Source: Patella vulgata (Eukaryota > Mollusca > Gastropoda > Patellidae). From it: a stretch of DNA of 64,000 nucleotides. A program made the position numbers and the translations under genes. The stretch lies in NCBI RefSeq assembly GCF_932274485.2, contig NC_065879.2, forward strand, positions 60,409,459-60,473,458, given 5' to 3'. The notes beneath the pieces were generated by a model. The model worked only from the letters and a program-made list of their open reading frames with translations. It was not told where the DNA came from and ran no database searches. Of the stretch, positions 35,411 to 47,844 are shown in pieces; position 1 is the first letter of the stretch; every line of letters begins with the position of its first letter.

Positions 35411-36192
35411 GGGTGACCCATGCACCTACAGAAATACAGTCAACCGCTGATAGTTCGAGACTACCACTGAAGCGTGCACATTCGCCGTGTCGAGGCCAAC
35501 TTTCTGACAGTATGATACTATAAATAGCCATGGCACGTGAAATTCTCTACAAATCTATCAACTATTACAGCCGTAAAAAATTTATTGTTGACGATTTTGA
35601 ATAGCAGTAAAATTAAGCTTCTTGGTTATTACAGCAGATTTAGAAATTACGTTCGTTTCATTTTTTAAATCGCTTTATCATTAACTGTACCGTTAAGAGC
35701 GGCATCTTTTGGTTTAGTACAAATAATATCTCTGAAACACTCGGGTTAGACAGGAACATGATACTAGCAGTAGTTTCATTTTACTTTTACAAGCTTCTTA
35801 AAACAATTGTTGAGCTAGCTAACGTGCTCATTTCTAAATTCAATTTCTTGTTCTAGCTTTCTGGTATGTTTCGTAAAAAAGTAGTCTTGATTATCCCGGC
35901 CTGTCAATCAGCCCTAGAATGGTCGATAGACTGGTTAAGCGAGACTAATTTCAAAACAAGGGCACGTAACCTATCTTTTACTCAAAAGTGTCTGGATGTT
36001 ATGGACAACTCTTGGAACCAGTTTTCAGTCTATTATTTATACATGATTAATGGTCATAGCTTATTAAGTACAACATGATCGTTTATTTAGTGACTATAAT
36101 TGTGTGAAACTGATTTGAGGCTTGGCATATATATAAATATTGTGGCGAAATTGTCGAGATATATGGAGATATTTATTTATGGTGGGTCACCC
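35411..36192 (+). mobile_element. 780-bp TIR element, copy B, inside the BEL/Pao fossil
   Basis: Termini are GGGTGACCCA and TGGGTCACCC, flanked by TTA on the left and TAA on the right. The outer sequence is BEL/Pao on both sides, so the insertion is younger than that element. Copy A lies 2.4 kb upstream in the opposite orientation. Confidence 0.85.
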
Positions 36193-38899
36193 TAATAGAA
36201 TCCAAGATTGTACTGATGATCGGAAGAAATGTACCATTAGCTGTCTCTCGACGGGAGGTAATTCCTCCAGCCAGTCCTACTTCACCTTGGGCTGAGAAAA
36301 GTGGGTTAGGATGGTCTATCTTATATGCACAGAAACCTACTAATCTAGTTTGCAATTCCATTCCCGTCAGAGGCCCGACAACAGATAATAAAGATGAATC
36401 GTCACTGATAATAGCCGAAAGTGAGTCATCTAAAGACTTGTCGACAAAAGAATTCCTCACATTGATAGAACAAGACTTTATTGAAAATTTCTAAAGAAGA
36501 TAAGATGTTGGAAGACATTGTTGATAACAGCATTCATATGGTTGATGGACATTATTCTATTGATTTACCCTTTCGCAGTAACTCTCCTGATCTATAGGAC
36601 AACAGGCCAGTAGCATTCAAGGCCTTAGGGCGACTTGAGAAAAGGTTTGTACGAGAACCCGACTTAAATTTATGGAAGATATGATTAAAAATGGATATTT
36701 ACAGAAGATTCTTGAAACAATTCTATAAAGAAGACCCATTATCTAACGCACCATGGAGTGAGACATAAGAAGAAAATGCGATGGTTTTTAATGCTAGCTT
36801 TAAATACATGAGAAAATAACTAAATGATGAGCCGTACATAGGACCCGACATGCTGACCAATCTGACTGGAGCCTTATGCCGTATGCGGAAAGGCAAAATA
36901 GCTCTAACATGCGACATCAGTGTTCATTATGGTAAAGATTCCTTATGAGCAAAGACACCATGTCCGAATACTTTGAGGGGAAGATGGGGACTCATCTAAA
37001 CCCCCCCAACAGATTATCATATTTGCTATCATCTTTTCGGTGCAGTTTCCAGTCCATCTTGTTCCATTGGAGCGCCTCAACATACAGCGTACGACAATGA
37101 GAAAGACTTCCCTGCTGAGGTGAAAAACTTCATACTACACGATTCTATATGGATGATGGGACAACTTCGGTAATACAATCTCGACAAAGCTTCAGAATTA
37201 GCATTGGGGGTTATAGAGACATATGATCTTTGTAAATTATCTTCAAACTCTAAAGATTTTCTACAACGAGTACCGCCCAAGAAAGGAACCCGGAAGTCAA
37301 CGGCACTTTCGATTTTGAGCGATGCCTTCCAATACAATGTAGACATGCCTAATAGCATCCTCACGAGAAGAGGCTGTTTATCAAGTCTAAGTTCAGTCTT
37401 TGACCCTATGGTTTTAATATCTCCGGTTATGTTACCCGGATGAATGATCCTGCAGGAGGTATGTAAACTCAAACTTGCATGGGGCGAATCTCTACCAGGC
37501 AAAATGCAAAAGATTGGCTGAAATGGAGAACAAATGTAGAAGATTTGAAGCATCTATCTATACCTTGATGTTATACGCCTACAATTTTTGAAAATATGGT
37601 ATCATCAGAATTACATTTATTCAGCGATGCCAGCACATACGGCTATGGTGGATGTGCTTACCTGGTCAGATAAAAATATCATTGGTTATGGGAAAAAGTA
37701 GAGTAGTTCCGATTAAACCCATCACAGTACTACGTCTAGAACTAACCAGCGCTGTCACCATGACAAAAATAGTAGCCAAACATCTTAAACGTGAGGTGAG
37801 AATTCCAAATCTTCAAGAATTCTTTTGCACCGACAACACCTGTGTACTGGGATATCTTCGAAGTTCAACAAGGCGCTTCAAAACTTTTGTCTTACAAAGA
37901 GTTCAGTTGATACAAGACCACACCAATGCGAATCAGTGACATGTTGCAACCCAGAACAACCCTGGTGATATAGCGAGTCGTGGAATCAAAACTGACAAAA
38001 TTATGAGTTCCATCTGGCTGAGCGGGCCTGATTTCCTTTGGGAAAATGATGAATTGTGGCACCATAAAGACCATCAAGACATTTTTGAAATCAACACAGA
38101 CGATCCGGAATTGAATACTAAGACTGCTAAAGTTCTCGCGACCAGACAAGTAGACACAAAAAACAGAACTACCCTCGACATTTTAGAGAACTTTAGTACG
38201 CTACATAGGCTAGGGAGATTGTTGCTGTTTGGATTCACTTCACTTCGAGTTTTCAAATCCATGTCGCATGGAGCACAAATCAATCCAGAATACAAGAAGA
38301 CTGTCAGTTGCCTTGAAGAAACCGAGCATGAGATCATCCGGTTACTTCAAGTAGAACATTTTCAGACAGAACAAATCTGCAGTTAAAAAATCATCCCGAC
38401 TGTTCTGGTTAAATCATTTCATTGATAAGAAGGGTTTGTTACGAGTGGGTGTAAGAATTAAACATGCTATACTGTCCTTCAATGAGAAACACCCAATTAT
38501 CTTACCTAAAAGGGGACAACTGACTATTCTTGTTATTAGACACTACCACATCAAATTATTCCATTCTGGGCGAAATATGACATTGAATGCAATCAGTGAA
38601 CGTTTTTGGCTGATAAATGATCTGTCTATTGTTCTACACAACACATCTAAGAGTGTAAAATGTAAGAAGTTACGAGGAAGAAGCGCGGGGCAGATTATGA
38701 GCGACTTGCCGGAGGATTGTGTTCCAAAAAGAGCACCCCTTACTTATGCAGCCTGTGATCTCTTTGAACCCCTTATTGTGCAATTCAAGAGATCAGAATT
38801 GAAACGGTACGATCTGATCTTCTCATGTCAGGCATCAAGAGCAGTCCACCTAGACGTTTTAAACTCAATGATAATCGACTTTATTAAAGATATATTAGT

Positions 38900-39320
38900 T
38901 AAGAGTTTAATAAAGAGTTGGTCATTCTTGCTGTAATATTTCAGAAATAGATGATATAAAAAAGAGAAAATATTGAAAATTTCAGTCAAATTAATTTATT
39001 CTGAACGGAGTTGTCACTGTTACAAGTTTAGACTAGAAATACGCAACAACTGTGTCCGCACCGTCTATGAGAATTGCCGATCGTTTGATTGACAGACGAT
39101 AAACTCGACCCACATATTCTCGATTATCAAGTAACATTCTCAATGGCTATGGTACCCCCGCTTGGCAGGCCTTATCACCAGTCTTCGGTAGTGACGTCAG
39201 TGACTAGCGGTAAACGTTAGCTTGGTCCGCCATTTATTGATTTAATTTTAAATGGCCGACTGTTTAAATCCAAGTTATATCCAAGCAATAGGCAGAATTA
39301 GCTCTTGCATAATGTATGTT
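38900..39320. mobile_element. Unclassified insertion in the BEL/Pao integrase region
   Basis: The block is non-coding and separates recognisable integrase sequence on either side. Its end 'GCTCTTGCATAATGTATGTT' nearly matches 'GCTCTTGCATAATGCATGTT' near 53010 inside the right-arm repeat. Ends are approximate. Confidence 0.45.
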
Positions 39321-41744
39321 TAGTGGGCTAAGACGGTTCATTTGCCGTCGTGGAAATGTGAAACAAATTCGATCCGATTGTGGCAGTCAGATCCTTGGAT
39401 CAGAAATCGAACTAAACAAAGCTAAAACGGAAATAAACGAAGGCATCGATAATGATCGAATATTAAAAGAATTTCGATTGTGGCATCGCTTTCATCCATA
39501 GTGTTCCATATGCCCAACACACTCATTGATCTTGGGAGCGGCAAATGGCAGCATCCGAAACTTGAGATGACGCGCGCCCGCCAACAGCTCATTTAGGACG
39601 CTTGCCTCAGTGGTGTGAACACGTCGGCTTTTCAGTTCTAATAATTTTAGGATTTTCGGCGGTCACTCAAATAAATTTGAGTTCTCTAAGGCCCAAAATT
39701 GGTCTATTTTACCGCTCTTTATAGCATAAACAGAGTTTTGACGAAAACTCTATCAAACCTTTTATTTCAATCCTAAATTATTTGATATGTAAATTATAAA
39801 TATTTCTCGGTATGGACTCTCGGCAAATGGCGGAGAAGTCGATGATTGATTCTGCTGCTAAACGTAAACGAAGTTCCTCTCAAGTTCCTAGTTCGGGTTG
39901 TAAAGGTAAATCCGACAAGATAGAACAGAAATTACCCGACTCCCCTTCTCGCCAGAAAAAGGAGGACCATAACAAAATTGAAAGTAGAGAGACGGTCGCC
40001 ATTATTCATCAACTTGACGGTGATAGCAAAGATGCCACGTTTAAATCTTCGTATTTGCCTACAGGAATTTCCAAAGATTACTTAGATTCTGAATTAGAAA
40101 GAATGAGGTCAGATGTCAAATACTTGATTGTTAGGCCTACGACCTTGAAAGATAGTTTCGGTGATAGTCTTAAAACTGGAAGCAGAAAAGACGAGCGTCA
40201 ACAAGTAGTGACAGTGAGTTTAAACCTATTTATTCCGACTATTCGGAAGACTCTGATGGTCTAGATAAAGCTAATCTCACCCAGAAGGGCTTTAAAATAC
40301 ATAAATTGGTGAAGACGTCTAAGGAAATAAATGTGGAAGATGACATTAATGATTTGCTAGCTAAAAAAAGCTGATAGCATAGAAAACAGAAGACACACTG
40401 ATGTTGATTTTGAGAATTAGCCTACATTAGAACTTCAGTATGTCACTTTTGATAAAGTTGACAATGACATAAACAACAAAATAGCTGGCATAGTAAATAA
40501 GCTCTTTAATGATAATATTCCGGATGAACATATAAGTGAGATGCTTCAGAAATATAATAGACCTGGAAATATTGATATCCATCTGGCTAAAGTAAATGCT
40601 GAAATCTGGGCAACACTTAAACCTTCACAAGATCAAAGGACATTAAGCTTAAAAAAGTAGGAGATGGAATTGTTAAGGGTGCCTATGCCATATCCAATTT
40701 TACTGACATATTAATGCAGTTAAAGAAAACATCTACCGATAAAGATCAAACTGAGGTTTTAACTGACACTATCAAGAAGTCATTAGATGTTCTTACTATG
40801 CTGGTAGCTGCTATGAAAGAGATAAATCAAACTCGTAGAGACTCCCTAAAACCTGATCTGAATCCTAAAATTAAACCTATTTGTAATTACAGTAATAACT
40901 CTAAAGTGGGTACATCTCAACTATTATTTGGAGAAAATATCCACAAGTGGGTTAAAGAATTAACAGATACTCATTTAGCCTTGGGTACAAGCCCAGCCTC
41001 CACAAGTGGTCATTATACACAATACAGTCAGTATGGTAGAAATGTACACAATGTGGGTAAAACTTATGGTAGATCTGGTATTAACACGAATAGTGGTAGG
41101 CCGTTTAAGGCTATGGCAGGAGGAGGCCCCAAAGAGGGAGACAAAGCTACAGCCAATCTCAGAACCAGAAGAAATAAATAGGAAAATGGTGAATGCCCTT
41201 GAAAATATTTCCTCATTTTTTCAATGGGAGGAATTTCTCAATATTTCAAACATCTCCCTGCCTATACTTTCAGCACAATATAGGGCAGGTAAATTGAAAG
41301 AAAATTTAGCTTTTTGGAAAACTTTGACTTCAGATATTAATATTCTAAGGAATATATGTGCTAGTAAGATTGAGTTCGACTCTGAGCCTGTACAGTTAGG
41401 CACAATATATCCTTACAAGTTTGCAACACGAAAACATAATGCTGTGTCGGCTCAAATTCATGAGATGTTAAGATATTATATCATAGAGGAAACGGACACG
41501 AAACTGGTCAATTACGAGAGATAAGAAAAATGGAAGTCTAAGAGTTATATTAGATTTGAAAAAATTATATGATGACCTGTCTTATTACCATTTCAAAATG
41601 GATACAATACAACATGCCTTAGACTTGATCAAACCTAACTGCTACATGGCATCTATTGATTGGAAACAGGCTTATTATGCTGTTAAAGGAGCTAACTCAA
41701 TATCATCCAAAATCTTCGACATTGAAAACACGATTAATATGTCG

Positions 41745-42240
41745 GTTTAAATGAACATTGATGTTGTGATCTTACCGGCAAAAGATGGGCTTCTGATATC
41801 CAATATTTAAGACAAAATAAACATTTTACAATTGGTACACGAATCGTGTATCATAAATCGTTTCAGCGCTATTGGTAACAAGGGACTCGAAAAACGAGGC
41901 TAGGCATATTCCACAAGTCATGTCAAACGGTGACGCTATATTCTTATCTTGAGAGCATGCCCAATAAATACTATCGGCGTAGACTTGAATGACCAGAAGC
42001 TAGATATTGAAATTCGATTGAGAATACTGACGTATGTCGCCGAACCTAACTGTTTGGAAATTACAGTTAAAAAGAAACGATTGAATGTAAATCAATTTAT
42101 ATACATTCATATTACATTATTGTAAGCGTTGCGACCGATTTGTGTCAATTTCTAGGTCCCAAATATTAGCGACTTAGCTCCTTTAATATTAAGAAATCTT
42201 ATAGGAAATATTTGAAATTTGAATAATAGTCTCTTTCAAT
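41745..42240 (-). repeat. Dispersed repeat inserted in the DIRS RT region
   Basis: Reverse complement of 33030-33570, with words such as 'GGTACACGAATCGTGTATCA', 'AGCATGCCCAATAAATACTA' and 'AAACGATTGAATGTAAATC'. It forms, with the hairpin that follows, the block that replaces the middle of the RT. Confidence 0.7.
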
Positions 42241-42353
42241 TTACCTGTTTACCGAATGGTCTTGGCTCCGCGCCAAGATTGTTCACTAAATTAACAAAGG
42301 TACTGTTTTCTCATCTAAGGAAAATGGGACACTTGAATACAGCTTTTATTTAT

Positions 42354-42469
42354 TGTTTAATGGTCGAGAGCGAGACATTAAGTAATATATTGTAACAACA
42401 TGAGGGCCGTGAGGCCCGAATGTTTTTACAATATATTACGCAATGTCTTAAGCTCGAGACCATTAAACA
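42354..42469. repeat. Strong hairpin with ~42-bp arms
   Basis: TGTTTAATGGTCGAGAGCGA ... TAATATATTGTAA pairs with TTACAATATATTA ... TCGAGACCATTAAACA. The loop contains a smaller GGGCCGTGAGGCCC palindrome. It may be a foldback insertion; no target duplication was recognised. Confidence 0.8.
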
Positions 42470-42816
42470 ACTTAAAATACAGACACTTGCACGTGCTTTG
42501 CAATGAAATACGTCACTCGAGTTCAATATTTTACCAAGTTACGCTTGGCACATTGCCCGTGCGATTATTTGAAATAATGGTACTCCAACATCAAAGGATG
42601 ACGTCACATCTGTATTTTAATAGGTAATAATGTTGAGGAATGTAAACAAAATGCCATTGATACTGTTAAATGTTCTCTCAAAGCTGGCTTTACAGTGCAT
42701 CAAGATAAATCTGTTTTTGAGCCTACTCGGAGTATTGTGTATTTGGGATTTATTATAAATTCAGTCAATATGACAGTAAAACTTATTTCAGAAAAAGCTA
42801 TTAAAATAAAGACAAG

Positions 42817-42982
42817 GGCTCTTATTCACGAAAACTTAAACTAAGTTACAACCGAAATTTTAAGAAATACTGCAACTTCATTGGATATATGCAAATTGAT
42901 TTTACTGGTCAACCAATCGAATTGCAGTATTTCTTAAAATTTCGATTGTATCTTAGTTTAAGTTTTCGTGAATAAGGGCCCT
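42817..42982. mobile_element. ~166-bp GGGCCC-ended MITE, copy A
   Basis: Ends are GGGCTCTTATTCACGAAAAC and its complement TTTTCGTGAATAAGGGCCCT. The arms extend ~60 bp to the 'AAGAAATACTGCAA' word. DIRS sequence resumes directly on either side. A second copy is at 53941-54110. Confidence 0.88.
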
Positions 42983-43054
42983 GGTGTTCTAAATTACTTT
43001 TCAATCATAAGAAAGTAACCATCAGGAATTTGGCTGAAGTGGTTGGTCTCATGA

Positions 43055-43482
43055 ACCCCGTTTACATTACAAATTTTAAGCGTACCAGGTACGCCACGCT
43101 TCGCTCTTTTGTAGTGTAAACGGGTCAAACGTAAGCGTGTCGCGCCTGGTACGGTGCCAATCTGGCCCACTGAAGTTACTTTAGCTGGTCTCGGAACGGT
43201 ACCAGGACCGGCTCGCTTTAAATTTTCGTAGTGTAAACGCTAACCGGCCTGAGCACAGATTACTGCGCATGCGCCAAATGAACCTTGACCTTTTCCCCGC
43301 AAACTTTGACAGCTCTGTCATCAGTTCTGTCAAAATGGCTGCTCAAGCTAAATCAACCATCATAATTGTTTTCATCTGGATAATTTGTATAGGGACTGAA
43401 ATTAACTTTTCTGTGAAGAGTTCCACATTTAGCGTGCTTGGCACGGTTCTGTGACCGGTTATTTTAGAGTAATGTAAACGGG
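43055..43482. mobile_element. ~430-bp MITE-like element with CCGTTTACATTAC termini
   Basis: The left end CCGTTTACATTAC pairs with GTAATGTAAACGG on the right. Several internal 'GTGTAAACG' and 'GGTACCAGG' words occur in both orientations. It overlaps a nested inverted repeat that continues to 43655. Confidence 0.6.
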
Positions 43483-43655
43483 TCAATTTCTTGAAATTTA
43501 TCGCGGCCTGGTACCGTACCCAGAACGGCACGATGGCCACGTTTACACTTGGCCGCGATAAACTTGCCGTTCTAGGCACGGTACCAGGCCGCAATAAATT
43601 TCAAGAAATTGCCAAGCACGCTAAATGTGGAACTCTTCACAGAAAAGTTCGTCTA
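43404..43655. repeat. Nested inverted repeat
   Basis: 'CTGTGAAGAGTTCCACATTT' with 'AGCGTGCTTGG' pairs with the complement near 43612-43655. An inner pair, 'CAATTTCTTGAAATTTATCG' and 'GCGGCCTGGTACCG', pairs with 43565-43611. The right arm lacks about 42 bp that is present in the left. Confidence 0.75.
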
Positions 43656-43659
43656 TTTA

Positions 43660-43663
43660 TAGC

Positions 43664-43700
<37 letters not shown>

Positions 43701-44030
43701 CCCCCCTTTTGCATGCCCATTTTTGTTGTTTTATTGGTCTAGAATGGACGAAGAGGTCTTGAATTAACATTTTCTGCCAGGTTTTGGTAAATATTCATGA
43801 TTTTGAGGCGGAAGGATAATGGGGTTATCAGGTTGGCTACGGCGATATGTACGGCAACTAGTTAGGCTACATGTTTCTTCAAGTTTGTGTATCTCAAAAT
43901 TTTGGTGGTCAACCTCTGTCTGTAGTGAAAAGCATTCAGCCCAACGAAAATTTGGGGAAAAGTTGGAGGTGGGCAAAGAGGCCAGAATTAACATTGAAGC
44001 CAATGGGGAAACTAATGGTGGTCTGCATCC
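43660..44030. repeat. CT microsatellite and dispersed repeat, copy 3
   Basis: (CT)n at 43667-43697 is followed by sequence inverted relative to 33930-34260 and 24370-24600. DIRS sequence resumes at about 44030. Confidence 0.65.
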
Positions 44031-44354
44031 CTTTCCTGGAATAGAGTTAGCTCCCTTGTACTATAGGCGATTAGACAAAAAAATTATAAAATACATTTTA
44101 AAGGGGATTTTGATAAGACTATGGGAATCCTAAATTGGATTTAGAATGGTGAGTGAATAATGTTGAGACCCAAGAGAAATCCTTCACTCATCATAATCCC
44201 ATAATAGGGTGGAGAGGCAGCTTTAATGGACATGTCACAGTGGGCCACTGGTCTGACGATGAAATTTTTTTACATATTAATGATTTAGAATTATTGGCTG
44301 CGAAGTATGTATTTATGACCTTTAGTAAAGATATGTCACATAAACATATAAATG

Positions 44355-44510
44355 AAATGAAATGAAATGGAGTTTAACGTCCTACTGTTCTGCTTCTAAC
44401 CTGGGCTAATGAAGACGGGCATACACCATACAGTATGCTATAAGGGAAATTGTGCCCGGACAGCGGCACTACGGCCTACTCTTATATCGAATTCCAACTG
44501 CCAACTAAAT
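44355..44510 (-). repeat. Type II SINE fragment inserted in the DIRS fossil
   Basis: It begins with repeated GAAAT words, then 'GGAGTTTAACGTCCTACTG', 'CTAATGAAGACGGGCATA' and 'GCCCGGACAGCGGCACTACG', ending at 'GAATTCCAACTGCCAA'. DIRS RNase H sequence lies on both sides. Confidence 0.8.
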
Positions 44511-44667
44511 GTAACGAAATAGCAAGGGATATTATTTTATTTGCTGTATCAAATAATAATACTGTAACAGCTTCACACATAGCTGGTATTAATAATGTTA
44601 CAGCTGATTATCAGAGTAGAGTTAATCATGATCATAGTGAGTGGGAATTAAGCTCCCGTGTATTTAG

Positions 44668-47255
44668 CCAGATATGTTAAATGATTTCAGAGGCCTAACA
44701 ATAACTAGTTGTATAGGTAAATTACTTATAAGTATTTTGACAAGTAGATTGACTAAATATTTTCAATCGCAGGCAATGCCATCCGATTTTCAATGCGGTT
44801 TCCGTAAGAATTACAAAACATCAGACAACATAATTATTCTTAGGTATCTTGTTGATAAATGTTTTAAACAAAATAAATATTTGTATGCATGTTTTATAGA
44901 CTTTAATAAAGCATTTGATCGCGTATGGAGAGATGGTTTGTTTTACAAACTACAGTCGTTAGGTGTCACTGGACCGCTATACAATTGCCTAAAAAGCATG
45001 TTTTTTAATAGTAACCTTCAGGTCAAAGTTGGAAACTTTCTCAGTGATGAATTTAAAAATGATGTTGGGGTCATGCAAGGAAATAATTTAAGTCCCCTAC
45101 TATTTAATATATTCATAGATAAACTACCTGAACTTCTGATGCAATCTACGGACTTACCAAGTCTAGGTGATAAACCCATACCAGCTCTTTTGTATGCGGA
45201 TGATATTATTATATTCTCTTTAACACCAAGTGGACTCCAATCATCCCTTGATATTGTTGGCTCATATTGTAAACAATGGAGATTAAAGATTAATATTAAG
45301 AAAACACAAATTATGCTTTTTAATAAATGTGGCAAGACATGTTTCCAGAAATTTTATATAAACAATGCTGAACTTGAAAATGTTAGTGAATACAAATATC
45401 TAGGTATCACAGTTCAGTCATCCAGTTCTCTTAGTAAAGGCGTTGAGTATTTAATGGATAAATCATTGAAGGCATACTTTAAGATTATAAAGCTTTTTCT
45501 CATATTAATGTTTCACCTCATATATTATTTAAACTGTTTGACTCATTAGTCAAACCTATTACCTTGTATGCGTGTGATGCTTGGGGTGATTAAATTACCA
45601 CAAACTTTAATAACACCTTAAAAATTGAAAAGCTACATTTAAATTTGTGCAAGAGTATTTTGAAAATTCACAAAAAGGCTACTAACTCAGTTGTTCTTGC
45701 TGAACTAGGCAGATTTCCTCTCTTTCTAGATGTGAAATATAGAATGGTTAAGACATGGATAGAATCTGAAGTTAAATGTTATAACTCATTAATGTCGCTA
45801 GCTATCACAGAGATGAGGACTTCTAATAGTAAATGGCTTAGTCAAATACAAGTTATATTAGAGGAAACAGGAATGGGTGAAATATTTACTGCCGCAAAAA
45901 ATGAAAATTTTAATACAGAATTCTTTTTACACTTATTTAAAACCCGATTACATGATATATATATCCAGTCCTGGAAATACACTGACCAGAGTAGGACTAT
46001 CCAGCATCTAAATGGACATATGAGATCAAATTCAAAACATGATTTTTATTATAATATTAAGAATTCGTATAGCATGGAAAATTATTTATGTGCACTGAAA
46101 AAAGATGAAAGGGGTGCACTCAGTAAATTTAGACTTAGTGCACATAAACTGGAAGTTGAAAAAGGGAAGTTACAGTAAACCCTTTACTCCTCGTAATGAG
46201 AGACTGTGTAAAAATTGCAACCTTAAATTAGTAGAAGATGAAAAACATTTCTTATTGTATTGTCCATTTTATGATAATTTGAGACAACAATATTTCTCAC
46301 TCTTCATCAAACCTCATATAACTGATTCAATTCAACTTAATATATTAATGAATAATGAAGAGTGTATAGAAAATGTTGGAAGTTTTGTATTAAATGCCTT
46401 TATGAAAAGAGGAATATAAATATATCTTTGTTAATTGATTTGTAACATTAAATATTGCCGATTATTAGATTCATATGTACCACTCGTCTTGAAAGCTAAT
46501 GTTAATTCGTAAGATATGTAGATAGATATTGTTATGCATCACAATGTGTAATACTTGTTACACCTACAGCGCCTTCATCAGGCCTGTGGTGAGATCAAAA
46601 TAGTTTTTCGTTATGAAATTAACAGATTTAAAAAAAGCATCTTAAAAAGTTACGGAAAATGATTGAAAACGTATGTTCGTTGGACTCTTTAATTGCTGTC
46701 AAATACTGCCATTAGTTATAAAATGTTATTTTCTTAAGCCAAAATAGGGGTGTTCTTACGGACCATGGCAATTCTTCTTTCAACACCAGTCTTTAAGGTA
46801 AACAAAGCATGTGTTTCATAGTGACAATGTTTATCAACTATATATTTACATAAATATTACACGTTTTGGTACCTAAATGCAACTATAATTATTTTCTAAT
46901 ATATTACCCAATGATTTATGTACACCCCCCCCCCCCCCAAAAAAAAAAAACCAAAAAAAAAACAATGAATATATATCAGTTATCATTGAAAGTAAAGAAT
47001 TAAAAGTGTTATGATTTGTAGTCTCGGACAACTAAACCTGGTACATTTTAGACGTCTTGGTAACCAAGACTATGTTGGGAGGTTTTCTACCATACACCAT
47101 CTTGAAAATTAATGTTATTTTGTAAGACATGTAGATAGATATTGTTATGCTTCACAATGTGAAACGTTTGTTGTAACTTCCATACTCATGCCTGTACATG
47201 TAGTTGTGAATAAACTGTTATTATTATTATTATTATTATTAGTATTAGTATTACT
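44668..47255 (+). mobile_element. 5'-truncated LINE of the CR1/Jockey group
   Basis: Inserted in the DIRS fossil between its RNase H and recombinase regions. It starts within the RT domain and ends in a (TTA)n tail (47218-47250) after AATAAAC. Its 3' UTR contains the same ~90-bp stretch twice (about 46480-46570 and 47100-47190, with 'TGTAGATAGATATTGTTATG'). That suggests either a tandem partial copy or an insertion into the UTR. Confidence 0.8.
44674..46419 (+). pseudogene. LINE reverse transcriptase, broken
   Basis: The RT domain (44674-45500) shows 'YACFIDFNKAFDRVWRDGLF', 'GVMQGNNLSPLLFNIFID' and the catalytic 'LLYADDIIIFS'. The C-terminal part (45620-46419) shows 'LSAHKLEVEKG' and a Cys/His tail 'CKNCNLKLVEDEKHFLLYC'. 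The frame shifts near 45500 (in a T-run), meets a stop near 45592 and shifts again near 46165, so no full protein is made. The N-terminal endonuclease is missing. CR1/Jockey-group assignment rests on the RT motifs and the microsatellite-like tail; the exact clade is uncertain. Confidence 0.8.
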
Positions 47256-47844
47256 GGGGTGAACCATCAGTAGATTTATTCGCCACAAGACTAAACAAGA
47301 AAGTTCCCACTAATTAATCGTTTGAGCCTGATCCTATAGACGCATTTTAAGTTTCTTGGCAAAATAATTTCTTTTATGCTTTTCCCCTTCCACCTTTCTG
47401 TTTGGCAAGATTGAGCATGACAAAGCCACAGGTTTTCTAATTCTACCCTGTTGGGTTACTCAGTATTGGTATACAAAACTATTAAGAATGTTAATTGGTG
47501 TGCCCTTTTATTTTGACTAGAACAGAAGATTTACTGACACATCCATTCAAGAATGTGAAAGATCATCTACCAAAATTGAGGCTGACAACTACCTTGGTTT
47601 CGAGCGATACAAGCAAGACCAAGGATTTTCTGAAAAATCTAGGAAAATTATCATGTCTTCATGGAAACAGTCCACAACTAGACAGTATAACACATATCTG
47701 GTTTGAGTACTGTGCTGAAAGGGAAAGTGATCCATTTTCGCCCTCTGTCATAGAGGTTATCAGTTTCTAACATTCTTGTTTCATAAAGGCTTGAAATATA
47801 GTTCTTTAAATAGGGCCAGAGCGCCCTTTCAACTTTTATTTTTT

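Larger units (their letters stand above)
34439..39560 (+). mobile_element. BEL/Pao LTR retrotransposon fossil
   Basis: Parts are recognisable in the usual order: possible gag remnants (34440-35100), the protease to RT stretch with an 'IGRNVPLA' block (around 36220), RT remnants (36500-37450), a Pao-type RNase H (about 37610-38000) and integrase with its zinc-binding and core portions (38390-39520). It is well broken (a dozen or more interruptions) and old. Nested insertions are the TIR element at 35411-36192 and an unrelated block near 38900-39320. Its right side is cut off where the DIRS fossil begins. Confidence 0.8.

Noticed and set aside
43364-43742. Frames near 43343-43742 as a small gene
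   Set aside because: They lie in nested inverted repeats and a CT microsatellite, and recur on both strands because the DNA is palindromic.
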